Assembly (NCBI GenBank): GCA_018340375.1
Contig: JAFFJZ010000001.1
Coordinates: forward strand, 34,216,001 to 34,280,000
Length of the DNA stretch: 64,000 nt
Direction: 5' to 3'
DNA from: Gonatopus flavifemur
Taxonomy: Eukaryota; Arthropoda; Insecta; Hymenoptera; Dryinidae
Below, one piece after another: positions 46,136 through 56,446 of this stretch (within the stretch, counting starts at the first letter, position 1; each line of letters starts with the position of its first letter). The position numbers and the translations under genes were made by a program. The notes under the pieces were generated by a model. It was not told the origin of the DNA, did no database searches, and was given only the letters and a program-made list of their open reading frames with translations.

Positions 46136-46795
46136 ATCCCAACAAACAAAAAGATATCTATTAGTATCTAAAAGATGTCTTAAAATCATGGAAGATGTCG
46201 CTTAAGTCATCTTTCAGATGTCGAAAAGATATCTTCACGAAAGTCTCCCAAGACATCTCCCTTGCGTTCAAGACATCTTTTAGATACATAAATCCCAACA
46301 AGTTTTAAATATCTCAAACATGTCTTGCACAAGATATCTTTCAAACACGCTAACAAAGATATGTTGTAGATATATGGACAACTTTTAGAAGGTTCCAAGA
46401 TATGTTTTCGATTGTTTCAAGATGTGTTTTAGATATCTCTGAGATGTCTTTTTCAAGTTATGAGGACATCCCAGATAGTACAAAGGAATCACTTATGAGT
46501 TCTAGAAAAGGAACATGGCGTGACTTTGGCCTTTTTTACTTAGACAATTCTTAAGATGTATAACAGACATTCAGAAACTCTTTCAAAATGTCTTTTAGAC
46601 TATGCTGATTCGACATCTAAAAGGCGTCGTTCAAAAATACCTCAAAGACATGTTGCTGAGATTTCTTTGTGATATCTAGAAGATATAATTTCGACATATC
46701 TTGAAGATATCTTTTTTGTGATGTCATTTATCGATGTATCTAAAAGATGTCTTCCTCAAGATATTCTGTAGATGTCTTGTAGATTTTTTATGAAC
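46136..46795. repeat. AGATGTCTT/AAGATATCTT word array
   Basis: About 25 imperfect copies of AGATGTCTT, AAGATATCTT or AAGACATCTT in both orientations. It is preceded by a perfect 11-bp hairpin (ACTATCAAGCG TCTT CGCTTGATAGT). A second AGCAC-type end (ATCCCAGATAGTACAAAGG) near 46469 suggests two joined elements. Confidence 0.5.
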
Positions 46796-47929
46796 TGTGA
46801 TATTGAATCGTACGAGTGTATTTTGAAATATATACTGAGAAATCATTAGACCCTGTTACCAAAAAAATGGTAAGAAAAAGGTTACTTTACCTTTTTTTTG
46901 TACATCATTGTCACTAGTTTCTAGCGATCTCGGAAATTTTTTTGATATTCACAGTTACACAAATGTAGTTTGGATCTTTTGGTAGAATGAACTAATGTTG
47001 TTTCCCTCAGTGTAGGCTTAAGCGAACAAAATTTGAAACAAGAATATTCAGTTTCATCCAATTTGATATGCGTCAAAAGGGATATCATATCAAAAAATTG
47101 AGAAACGTGACTACCGAACCATCCAATGTTCCTTTTTTTTTCATTTTGGACTTGAACAGGAAAAAGTATTTTTGGCATTAAGTGTGTAATCTCCGCCTTT
47201 TTCCGATTCCCAACATCGAAGAAAATCTACACGAACGAGAAATTCATTACTATACACGTGATTTGAAGAAAGACAAAGAAAGCTTCAGAATGAGCGCGAG
47301 TCACTTGCGAGTCCTTGTTGTTTATTTTTGTATCGACTATAAAACGACAACGAGGATTCTACTTCTTCTTTCAATTCATGTTGCATATAATACATATGTG
47401 AATTTGTATATGCATGCGAACGTGAAGTAGAAAGAGAGAGAGAGAGGTGAAGGAAAACAGATTTCAACTCAAAAGTCCCTCGGATGCTACCTGTGCGCGT
47501 GCTATAAATCACATGCGATCGTGCGATCGTTTGCTGAAATCTCATAACACTACTTGATGCATGATGAATAAACTTACTTGCTGTCAAATAAATCATCCAT
47601 TAATGAAGCAAATTGATAAAATTAGATTTAATTCGATTCCACGTAGATCAGTCTCAACAACTATCCGTAATTAATCAATTTTCAGTCAGAAAATAGTATA
47701 ATTTGAGGTGAATTTTGGTAATCGAGGGACGTTTGAAAGGATTTTTGTTTTACTCATTGTGCTAAAGTAGTTGAACTTTTTACTTTATTACAAAGGGATG
47801 AGTGAGTACATTTTTTAAAGTTCATGAGAAATACTCCATTTGTGATTGATAAAGTTGAAACAGATAGCGGGTAGCTCGTGGTTAAGCGATGGAAATTTTT
47901 CAAACAAAATTCAACCAAGAAGTCAAGCT
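46796..47929. other. No gene seen
   Basis: Single-copy-looking DNA with a (GA)n tract. Frames of 80-100 codons on both strands at 47182-47596 have no recognisable domain. Confidence 0.4.
47430..47450. repeat. (GA)n tract
   Basis: A short simple repeat AAAGAGAGAGAGAGAGG. Confidence 0.7.
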
Positions 47930-48156
47930 GTCAAAATCCTAGTCCTTCCCAACCAGGAATTGACCACAGGCACAGTACTGTATCAGTACTTTCCAAGCCT
48001 GGCAAGGTACTGGCATTTGTCTGGGATGATAACGCTTTTCTTTACTAAGGATTGAGTATTAATACTATTATTCGCAATCAGTGCAGTGCCTGTACTGGAT
48101 CAGTACCTGGCCGGTATTAAACTCTCAGTACTGGTTCATCAGTACAGGCATAGTAC
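47930..48156. repeat. CAGTACTG word repeat, left of gypsy
   Basis: Many AGTACT, CCAGTACTGG and CAGTACAGG words. It continues on the other side of the gypsy insertion (53352-53430). The retrotransposon entered one AGTACT word. Confidence 0.5.
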
Positions 48157-48406
48157 TGTAGGATTTATGTTAGATCAAGCACACATTTAATTGAAGTTCA
48201 GTAACCGTTTAATTATTTGAGAGAAAATGAATACAAAAGTATAAAACAAACAGATTATAAAGGTTGGATGGTGTGTACGACTTATTCTCGTCGCGTCGCT
48301 ACTACTAACTCCCGGTCGTCTTCTATTGTAACGGCAAGAACGACTACCACGCGCTCTACGCGGCTATATTACAAAATAAAACGCACGAAATATAAATCAT
48401 CCTACA
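48157..48406 (-). repeat. 3' LTR of the gypsy element
   Basis: 250 bp and apparently identical to the 5' LTR at 53102-53351. It begins TG and ends CA on either strand. It follows the pol stop codon almost directly. Confidence 0.9.
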
Positions 48407-48416
48407 TTCGGCCATC

Positions 48417-51296
48417 CTACTCGTTTTCCGTCTCGGAGAACAGCTCATTTTCTATCCATGGCTTGATATACTCGACGGTGGTACTTGTGGCCAAGGGACC
48501 GTCATTTCCTCCGACTCGTTCAACATCATACGAATCACTTCCCTTCACTTTTTTTATCTTGTATGGTCCCAAAAACTTAGCCTTCAGTTTCAGCCCCGGG
48601 CCAGATTGAGTGCGCCTAATCGCCACTAGATCACCGACTTCATACTTAGAAGCTTGACGTCGCCGTAAATTGTAAGTTTTACGATTTTCTTCTTGAACTT
48701 TCTGAATTTGTCTTTTAGCTTCCTCCCTGAGATCATCACGTTCCAACTCAAATTTTCCTTGAATCTCCGCATCGATCAATTCTTTTAGTTTCAGATCAGT
48801 TTTGTCTCGCATTTTTGTACCGAACATCAACTCGAACGGGGTGGTATTGATGCTCCGATGATATGTAGAGTTGAGCACTCTCTGAAGCCGATCTGTGTGT
48901 TGATACCATTTACCAGGGTTTGTTATAGAAAACTTCGTGAGGACTGGGATAATAGAACGATTAAGTCTCTCAACTTGACCGTTAGCTCTCGGAAGTCCCG
49001 TGGTCACACTTCTATGTTCAATTCCTTCTTGCATACAGTAGTCGTTGAAAGCTTGTGACGTAAAAGCTGAGCCTCGATCTGAAATTATGTGTTTCGGATT
49101 CCCGAAGACGTTTTTCTGAATTTCCATTTTCCTTATAACTTCTGCAGCTGAGGTAGTCTTCGTTGGATACAACCAAACGAACTTCGTAAAGCCGTCGATT
49201 ATCGCCAAAATGTGCTGATAGTTTTTACTAGTAGATTCCAAAGGCCCCAAGTGGTCAACGTGGTATGTTTGCAGAGGGATTGACTCTTTCTGTAGTGGAT
49301 GAAGGAATCCTTCCTGTTTACCTCCTTTTCGGTTAGCTAGTATGCACTGCACACAGTTACCAATGTATTTTTCAATATTCCTTCGTAAATTTGGTATATA
49401 ATATTCTTGGTTGATGATCTCTTCTGTGCGTTTGGCAGCGAAATGACCCTTTTGATGAGCCGCACCGATTATTTCACGTTGCATTGCCCTAGGTACCACC
49501 AAGAGCTCCAAGCCATTTACAAAATTATACAAAAGATGATTTCTTAGACAGTAATTCTTGTAATTTTTTTCTTTCAGTATCTCTTTTATAGCTTGTATTT
49601 CGGAATCTTCTTCCTGAGCTTTCTTAATTCTAGGTACGATACCACCTATTTCGACAAGCATTACGGGATTCCGACTGAGTGCATCTACATGTTGCATTCT
49701 AGATCCTGGTCTATGGATTATTTTACAGTTAAATTCCTGCACAAACATGGCCCACCTAGCCACTTTTGAGGTAGGATTCCTAGTATAAATTGTCTTTTGA
49801 AATGCTTCACAATCCGTTACAATAACAAATTCTATACCTAAGAGGTAAATTCTGAATTTTTTGAGGGCTTCTATGACAGCTAGGACCTCCAACTCATAGC
49901 TAGTATATCTACTTTCAGTTAGCGAGGTTTTCCGACTCATGTAGTAGACTGGATGCCATTTCTCATCCTCCGTTGACTTTTGTAGTAGTACAGCACCATA
50001 GCCATCTTTACATGCATCGGTGTGTACCTCGGTTTGATCATCGCGATTATAAATTTTCAACACAGGTTGACTAGTTAACGCTATCTTGAGTCTTTGAAAA
50101 GATTCTATTTCTTCCGTATCGAATTTGAATTTTTCGTCCTTTTTAAGAAGGTCACTCAATGGTTTAGCTATCAGTGAATAGTTCGGGATGAACTTCCGAA
50201 AATAACCGGTTAATCCTAGAAAGGACTGAACACTTCTAATTGATGTTAACGGGGAATAGCGCATAACCGCTGCCACTTTTTCAGGGGAAGGGTAGATTTT
50301 CCCTTCTTCAATAACGTGACCTAGAAACTCAACGCGTTTTCGCATAAACTGACATTTTTCAAAATTAACTTCTAGCCCGTATTCACTTGCTAATTGGAAA
50401 ACAATCTTGAGCCTTTGTAGTGCTTCGTTCTCATTAGCCGCTGGTATAATCAAATCATCAAGATAGGGAATAACTATTCCGTTCCTTATCAATTCTCGAA
50501 ATACACAATTAATAAACCTTTGAAAAACGGCTGGAGAATTGCATAGCCCAAAAGGCACTCTACAAAATGTATATTGTCCGCTGTGTGTCACAAATGCAAG
50601 GTATCTTTTGCTATCTTGTTCCACGTCAACGTGAAAGAACCCGTTCCGTAAGTCTAATGTATTGAATACTCGAGCGTTTTGCAATTTGTCCAGCTGATCT
50701 TCAATGACTGGTAAAGGATACCTATCCTTGACTATTATTTCATTAACTTTACGGTAATCTATGCAAACCCTTGGTTTACCATTCTTTTTTTTTGTAACCA
50801 AAACTGGGCTTGCATAATCTGAAGTACATACTTCTACTACACCTTCTTTGATCCACTCATCGACTTGCTTATCAACAATTTCTTTTTCGGGGAATGGCAG
50901 TCTGCGTGGTCTGATATAAATAGGCCGCTCTTCCTTCACAACTATATTCATTTTAACGTCTGTTGTTCGGGTCTTATCAGGTATATATGATTCTACTAAT
51001 TCTCTAACTTCTGCCCTGACAGCTTTATTTTCAATATGACTGAGGTCTATATCCTGTTCAGGTTCGATATTTATTTGAGCAAGAAAAACATCATAAGAAG
51101 CCTTAGAAATTTTTGTACCATCTCTAGTGATACTTATATCCGCTTGCTGAACAATGTCTTTACCAATTACCAAAGCGTTATCCATTACATTATTCGGAAC
51201 CACATGAACTATTAATTCATAATCATCGCCATCAATATGAAAATATCCTCGAAATTGCCCCAAACTTTTTATTTCTTTCCTACCAAAACCTCTCAA
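48417..51296 (-). CDS. pol: Gypsy Pol: protease end, RT, RNase H, integrase
   Basis: About 959 residues with no internal stop, in the -1 frame relative to gag. It begins with the protease C-terminal half (GQFRGYFHIDG, LVIGKDIV), so it is made by frameshift rather than from its own start; the first codon of the listed frame is TTG. Reverse transcriptase spans about 131-340 with YLDDLI near 278. RNase H spans about 415-540 (HTDACKDGYGAVL). The integrase has an HHCC finger near 614-651 and DDE residues near 681 (YHVDHLG), 740 (SDRGSAF) and 776 (GQVERLNR). The C-terminal part is chromodomain-free. All catalytic motifs look intact. Confidence 0.92.
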   Translation of the reverse strand: MRGFGRKEIKSLGQFRGYFHIDGDDYELIVHVVPNNVMDNALVIGKDIVQQADISITRDGTKISKASYDVFLAQINIEPEQDIDLSHIENKAVRAEVRELVESYIPDKTRTTDVKMNIVVKEERPIYIRPRRLPFPEKEIVDKQVDEWIKEGVVEVCTSDYASPVLVTKKKNGKPRVCIDYRKVNEIIVKDRYPLPVIEDQLDKLQNARVFNTLDLRNGFFHVDVEQDSKRYLAFVTHSGQYTFCRVPFGLCNSPAVFQRFINCVFRELIRNGIVIPYLDDLIIPAANENEALQRLKIVFQLASEYGLEVNFEKCQFMRKRVEFLGHVIEEGKIYPSPEKVAAVMRYSPLTSIRSVQSFLGLTGYFRKFIPNYSLIAKPLSDLLKKDEKFKFDTEEIESFQRLKIALTSQPVLKIYNRDDQTEVHTDACKDGYGAVLLQKSTEDEKWHPVYYMSRKTSLTESRYTSYELEVLAVIEALKKFRIYLLGIEFVIVTDCEAFQKTIYTRNPTSKVARWAMFVQEFNCKIIHRPGSRMQHVDALSRNPVMLVEIGGIVPRIKKAQEEDSEIQAIKEILKEKNYKNYCLRNHLLYNFVNGLELLVVPRAMQREIIGAAHQKGHFAAKRTEEIINQEYYIPNLRRNIEKYIGNCVQCILANRKGGKQEGFLHPLQKESIPLQTYHVDHLGPLESTSKNYQHILAIIDGFTKFVWLYPTKTTSAAEVIRKMEIQKNVFGNPKHIISDRGSAFTSQAFNDYCMQEGIEHRSVTTGLPRANGQVERLNRSIIPVLTKFSITNPGKWYQHTDRLQRVLNSTYHRSINTTPFELMFGTKMRDKTDLKLKELIDAEIQGKFELERDDLREEAKRQIQKVQEENRKTYNLRRRQASKYEVGDLVAIRRTQSGPGLKLKAKFLGPYKIKKVKGSDSYDVERVGGNDGPLATSTTVEYIKPWIENELFSETENE

Positions 51297-52816
51297 TGAA
51301 ATAAAACAGTTTGCAATACAGGAGATCCGATTCGTTTATAAGCATCTTCCCGAATTAAAGTAACCTCACTTCCCGAATCAACTAGAGCTATTTCTCGACT
51401 GCTATTAACAATTACAGTAATGAGTGTTTCATGAGCTTTCTTTGACACTACACTATTTATTTTAGCAACTGAATCTGAAGAAGCATTCTTACCATCTTTT
51501 CGCTGATTACAATTGTTTGCGAGATGCCCAAACTGATTACATCGAAAACACTTGGTACCCAAAGATTTAGACTTACAATCCTTAGATTTATGCCCTGAAC
51601 CACCACAATTGTAACAACGAGTGAACAATTTTAGTCCTCGCGAATCTTTCTTCGATGAGTCATCTCGATCGTTGCGGAAGCCACTTATCTTCTTCCGTTC
51701 AGATTCACGTTGTTCCTCTGGAATATCAGCATACACCCTCAATCGATTCTTGAAATCCACTAAAGTTTGTGCCCCATATAACATCATCTTCCGGCCACTA
51801 TCATCTCTTATGCCTTGGATAACGTAATGCATTAAAGACTCATCTTCAATATTCCCTTTGGCTGCCAGATCTCTCATTTGAAGAAAATATTCATGAACAG
51901 ATTCTTCCTTCTTTTTCGTACGCTTTTTGAGCATATCATGTAACTGAGCACTATTAATTTGTGTCCCGAACTCTTTTTCCAAAGCACGTTTCAAGCCACT
52001 CCACGTATTTAAACCACGTTCACTCTGAATAAATAATTTTGCTAGTCCAGTCAATGTTCTTTTAGCGAACACTACTTTTTGTAATTCACTCCAATTGAAA
52101 AGATTGGCTGCATCCTCAAACTCACTGATCCAGTTTTCAACAGCGTAGACATCTGTACCGTCAAATGGGCGAATCATATTCTCAATATCCTTATAATTGA
52201 ACGAAAATTGCTGAGGTTGAGGCACTGCTTGGCGGGGTCTCTCATTCACATTTCTCTCTTCATTTGGCAGTGCTATTGGTGCTTGCGCGTTATTGTCGAT
52301 TTCATTGTTGTTCACTCCGTTATTCAATAAATCATTACCGTGAAGAACAGCGTGTAGATTTTCTATATTTTCATTATCCGGAGCATTCGATTCGTCATCT
52401 TCACTTTCGTCGTCTTCAGTGTTTGCCTCGTCGTTAAGGTGCAAAGAATTCAAATCCATCAAGCCTGCGCAGATTCGATTTGCAAGTTCCGCTTTCGTAC
52501 CGTCGTAATCCAAATTTAATATATTGCAAACCGCAGTCAAATCGGCAATAGTGAAATTCTGGTTAATAAATCTCAATTTTTCAACAAGTGCTTCTGATCC
52601 ATCGTTAAACTCAAAACCTGCGAATTCTCGCAACCTTTGTCTATTTTTTCGATCACCGTCCTGTTCAAAAATAAGTTTATGCAACGCCGTGATACTTTTT
52701 TTAGACGCGGTTTTGATGTTATGTTTCACACTCTCTATTTGACCCAAATTCTCCATTTCGTATGGTAAAACAGTTCTCCACCAAAACAAATCGATAATGC
52801 ACTGTTTCACATGCAC
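51293..52816 (-). CDS. gag: Gypsy Gag with start of protease
   Basis: A 507-residue open frame. A SAP-like segment lies near residues 88-120 (DLTAVCNILNLDYDGTKAEL), followed by an acidic Asn/Asp-rich linker and a retrotransposon Gag core (ENWISEFEDAANLF near residue 225). Two CCHC zinc knuckles follow at about 401-414 (CYNCGGSGHKSKDC) and 423-436 (CFRCNQFGHLANNC). The protease active site ALVDSGSEVTLI (Asp about 480) lies near the C-terminus, and the frame stops 27 residues later. The rest of the protease is in the next frame. The Met at residue 21 (MENLGQ) is an equally possible start. Confidence 0.88.
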   Translation of the reverse strand: MHVKQCIIDLFWWRTVLPYEMENLGQIESVKHNIKTASKKSITALHKLIFEQDGDRKNRQRLREFAGFEFNDGSEALVEKLRFINQNFTIADLTAVCNILNLDYDGTKAELANRICAGLMDLNSLHLNDEANTEDDESEDDESNAPDNENIENLHAVLHGNDLLNNGVNNNEIDNNAQAPIALPNEERNVNERPRQAVPQPQQFSFNYKDIENMIRPFDGTDVYAVENWISEFEDAANLFNWSELQKVVFAKRTLTGLAKLFIQSERGLNTWSGLKRALEKEFGTQINSAQLHDMLKKRTKKKEESVHEYFLQMRDLAAKGNIEDESLMHYVIQGIRDDSGRKMMLYGAQTLVDFKNRLRVYADIPEEQRESERKKISGFRNDRDDSSKKDSRGLKLFTRCYNCGGSGHKSKDCKSKSLGTKCFRCNQFGHLANNCNQRKDGKNASSDSVAKINSVVSKKAHETLITVIVNSSREIALVDSGSEVTLIREDAYKRIGSPVLQTVLFH

Positions 52817-53080
52817 GTTGGTTAGTTACGAATCTACCTTATCGATCCCATTCACGCACGTACCGGACGTTATTACACACACCATCCAATAATCGGATCG
52901 TATTTTTCGAAGACTTATGTAATCGTAATCTAATTTCGTCTTAAATGTTCAGAATCACTCGTCTTATGTATCTTCCGTCAATCAAAGAATACTGCGTCTT
53001 TGTTTAGATATTCTCAGGTCTTTGTTAGATACTCTCTTCGTTTTCTGAACGCGTCGTTTTTCTTCTCAATCCTGGACAGG

Positions 53081-53098
53081 ATCCCGGACGAGCCCCCA
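53081..53098 (-). promoter_or_regulatory. Primer-binding site, tRNA-Pro
   Basis: On the minus strand, three bases inside the 5' LTR, lies TGGGGGCTCGTCCGGGAT. It is the exact complement of the 3' end of animal tRNA-Pro including CCA, so reverse transcription should be primed by tRNA-Pro. The same 18 bases serve as primer site in several unrelated retroelements that use tRNA-Pro. Confidence 0.85.
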
Positions 53099-53101
53099 AA
53101 T

Positions 53102-53351
53102 TGTAGGATTTATGTTAGATCAAGCACACATTTAATTGAAGTTCAGTAACCGTTTAATTATTTGAGAGAAAATGAATACAAAAGTATAAAACAAACAGAT
53201 TATAAAGGTTGGATGGTGTGTACGACTTATTCTCGTCGCGTCGCTACTACTAACTCCCGGTCGTCTTCTATTGTAACGGCAAGAACGACTACCACGCGCT
53301 CTACGCGGCTATATTACAAAATAAAACGCACGAAATATAAATCATCCTACA
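53102..53351 (-). repeat. 5' LTR of the gypsy element
   Basis: 250 bp, TGTAGG...CCTACA as read on the plus strand, the same as 48157-48406 by eye. It is upstream of gag in element orientation, so it should carry the element's promoter. U3/R/U5 borders cannot be fixed from the sequence alone. Confidence 0.9.
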
Positions 53352-53430
53352 GTACTGCATTTCTATGGATCCAGTATTGATCCCGTATGTTTTGGCCAAG
53401 TGTTGAAGCCCCAATACTGGCACTGTACAT
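53352..53430. repeat. CAGTACTG word repeat, right of gypsy
   Basis: Continuation of the unit left of the gypsy element: GTACTGCATTTC, CCAGTATTGATCC, CCAATACTGGCACTGTAC. Confidence 0.48.
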
Positions 53431-54188
53431 CACCTGTTGTCAACATTGGCATTATTCCGATTCTTTTGATTGGGTCTTAACAGGGTTTTATGATCGCCCC
53501 AATGATAGCTCATGACTGGGCCATAGTCGAAATTCGCCAACATAGTCGCCAACAAAGGCGAAAAGTAATCGACCAATGGTAGAATTCATCGCTGAACATT
53601 CAATGAATATTCAAACTTTTATAACTTCATTTTAGGATTAGTAAACGTTCATTGAAAGTTCTTGTTTTTTTAGGGCAATTTTTGACACAATATTTCAACT
53701 CGGTAATTCCGAATGAGACTGGGTAGAAATTTTGTCTGTTTTGACCAGATTCCCAGGGAAAAAACCCGCTCCAAGCCAGACAACAATTTTTCTCTCTTGG
53801 TTTGTCCTCGCATTTTCAACAGGGAACGATCAGATTGCAATGCTATTCCTATTCCAAAGTTGCGATTAGAGCCAGAATGAATGGTGAATCGATGCCGTAT
53901 ACTTTTCTCCGAGTAGATATGCCGTAGTGAAACTGATTCAACCGTTTCTCTGGTTAAACCGGTTTTTCTCAAGTTTTTTTCTAAAACAGCATCACAAGCC
54001 TCGTTAATTACTAGAGAATTTCTACTAGGATAATTTCTCTAGGCTATCCCAATGTCTCGCAAAGCTTTGTGCTTTTGACAAAGGGCTGGTGAGGGCTCCC
54101 GAGACCTAGAGAACGAATAGAGTGATTTCTACTAGAGTTATTGTCCCAAACTGTGTGAAAAAAAAACAAAGCAACTAGAAATATGCTG

Positions 54189-54394
54189 AAGTTTGAATGG
54201 TTTATTGAAACGAATGAGTAATCGAATAACTAAATACTAAACTGTTCAAGATCGAAGATCTTATAGCACATTCTTCAAACGATGTTACCAGTTCCAAAGA
54301 CTTGATTCGAGAAGTTGGACACCAATGATTTATCAGATTTTATGAGTTTGAATCTTTGTTTCGTTCCTATAAACGATTCAAACTTCAAGAACAT
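54189..54394. repeat. Dispersed TGCTGAAGTTT repeat, second copy
   Basis: Uninterrupted copy of the family at 61798-62006, with TTTATTGAAACGAAT, TAATCGAATAACTAAATACT and CTATAAACGATTCAAACTTC. The sequence before it (54005-54140) has CTAGAGAA and TTCTACTAG words and may belong to the same larger element. Confidence 0.5.
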
Positions 54395-55964
54395 CCAACT
54401 AGATCCTTTTTCGTCTAGTACAGCCTTACAAGTCTCATAAATGCCTAGAATATTTCTCCTAGAAGTATTCATCTAAAACAGACTTCAACACCTAATTTTC
54501 TACTGACTCAACAAAAGTGACATTAAAAAAAATTGAACAGTGCATGTGTAGTATTTCTCTTTTATTTATTGCACGTAACTTTCGATTGTTCGCAATGAAA
54601 TTATTATGCTAATAATCGAGAGTTATTACCAAAATAACATCCAAAATAACTTCATGTAACTTCAAACAAAATAATATTGCAGTACTACATAAAATTTGTG
54701 TATTCGCGGAATGTCCTCGCGTGAATAATTACATTTCTTTTTTTTCTCACGAGTGAAACTTTCAGGTTCAGTACTCTTTCCAGTGACATGCATACGTGAC
54801 AAATCGATATGATCATATTATTGCATAATCCAGTGTCCTTGTTTGAATGGTCAGTACACGTGAATGGTATACCACTATCGCTCACGTTCATATATATTCA
54901 TCTATGGAAGAGATATACAACTTTCCCTCTTTCCATGCCCGCAAATATACGTATTTATAGTTACCACATTTTCATTCATGCAAATTGTGTTTCTTTCCTT
55001 CGATCATTCAAATCGCGCTTGCAGTTGCGAATACAAGTAGTCTCATAGACTTTGTCGGTAACTCAGATCGAAAATTTTTCTTCCATTGCATTCTGAGAGG
55101 TTCATTCTTTCAAATATAAGGTATACGAAAGTGGTATAAAAACTGCCATGGAATGCAAAAAACAATAATCATTCTTTTCTGTTTTGTATGGCAGTTTTCG
55201 TCTTGGTTTCTTTCTAGCATTTTCAATAGGGTTCAAATATTTCGATCATGAAGATCAGTTAACTGAATAATATAATCTTGTTTGAGGAATGAAGCGATGG
55301 ATAATACTGAATATTCAATGTATCTTCATTTCACCACAAAAGAATCAAGGTGAACGAAGAAGAAATTGTTTTGATGCGTAATGTTCTGTAGAGTCATTGT
55401 CCAAGATGTATTTACAAGTTATGTATATTTTTGAATATTCTCATCATTTCAAGCTCATTATGTTTGATGAATATATTTTCGAAATTTCAATTTCATAACT
55501 CGTAAGTTTAGGAAAGATCAATGATCTTTCCAAATTTGTAACAGTGAAATCACATTGATTGCGAGGAAGAGATTCGCACTCACAGAAATGATTTCTTGCT
55601 GTTACCATCATTTTATTCTTGATATCGATTTTTTTCTCCAAAAACAAATAGTCTTCGATCAAAAAGCGGTTTCGTTTAAAAGTAATTATATCACGGATTC
55701 TCAGTAGAGAAAAATATGATTCATGACTTTTGTTCAACGTAAGAATCTTAATTTCTTGTAAGAACTATCGCTTCTTGTGGTAAGAAAAATTTTCTTACGC
55801 TGAAACTAAATGAATATTCTCAGAGGTGATGCTTAACGATACGCTCCCCTCTCCTTAATTGGCAGCAGTTTGGTCAGCAATAGAGGTTCCAAGATTGATT
55901 CCAATGTATCGTGTTGTAGAGTGGAATAATAATTATAAACTTCAGAACAGTGATAATCAAATGA
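54395..55964. other. No gene seen
   Basis: AT-rich, no matched repeat beyond its left edge. The frames are short. Confidence 0.45.
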
Positions 55965-56172
55965 AGCACGTCCCATACAGGAAACCCCGATAATGTAAAC
56001 ACAACCAATAATCGGCCCATGTATGGCTACCATTGAATGGCCAACAATGGATTCACACCATTGGCACAAGTGTGGCCCACCACTGGCTGATAAAAAAGAC
56101 CAGCAATGAAAACAGCCGATAATCAGCTGATGTATGGCTATGGTAAACGGCCAACACTTGATTCCCCGTTAC
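55965..56172. repeat. TGGCC/GGCCA word stretch
   Basis: Repeats of GGCCAACA, CATTGAATGGCC and AATCGGCC-like words, with two halves (GATAATG...ATGGATT and GATAATC...TTGATTC) about 70% alike. It is interrupted at its right end by the GAGTG-word MITE. Confidence 0.42.
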
Positions 56173-56175
56173 TGC

Positions 56176-56446
56176 TCTCTAAATCTGGAAGGGTGAAAAA
56201 TCGCACGTTTCACTCCACTAAGTGTCAGAAGTGAGCCTGTCCGCTTCGAGTGGAATTTCCACTCGTTTCGAGTGACCTCTCACTCTTTTAGAGTGAAAAA
56301 TTCACTCTAGCATCGGAGTGGTTGTGAGTTTCTAACCTCAAACCTTAGAATATCACTCTAAAAGAGTGAAAATTTCACTCGAAAATTCGACTGGCTCACT
56401 TTTGGCTGGCTAAAGAGTGAAATCTCACTCCAAAGATTTTAGAGAG
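56176..56446. mobile_element. GAGTG/CACTC word MITE, copy 3
   Basis: A 271-bp unit, ends CTCTCTAAATCT and AGATTTTAGAGAG. It is very similar to the inverse of 396-667 along its whole length. Confidence 0.68.

Larger units (their letters stand above)
48157..53351 (-). mobile_element. Ty3/gypsy LTR retrotransposon, intact-looking, 5.2 kb
   Basis: Complete element on the minus strand with two 250-bp LTRs, a tRNA-Pro primer site, gag, and pol in the order protease, RT, RNase H, integrase. There is no envelope frame. A 4-bp duplication GTAC flanks it (48153-48156 and 53352-53355). I see no difference between the two LTRs, which implies a recent insertion. The pol stop lies about 10 bases from the 3' LTR, so the polypurine tract is short and weak (near 48407-48420, read on the minus strand). 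Confidence 0.93.

Noticed and set aside
48858..49058. Plus-strand frames inside gypsy pol and gag (also 51621-51827, 52524-52742)
   Set aside because: Antisense shadows of the gag and pol frames.
48157..53351. Endogenous retrovirus with an envelope gene
   Set aside because: There is no third frame between pol and the 3' LTR; pol ends about 10 bases from the LTR.
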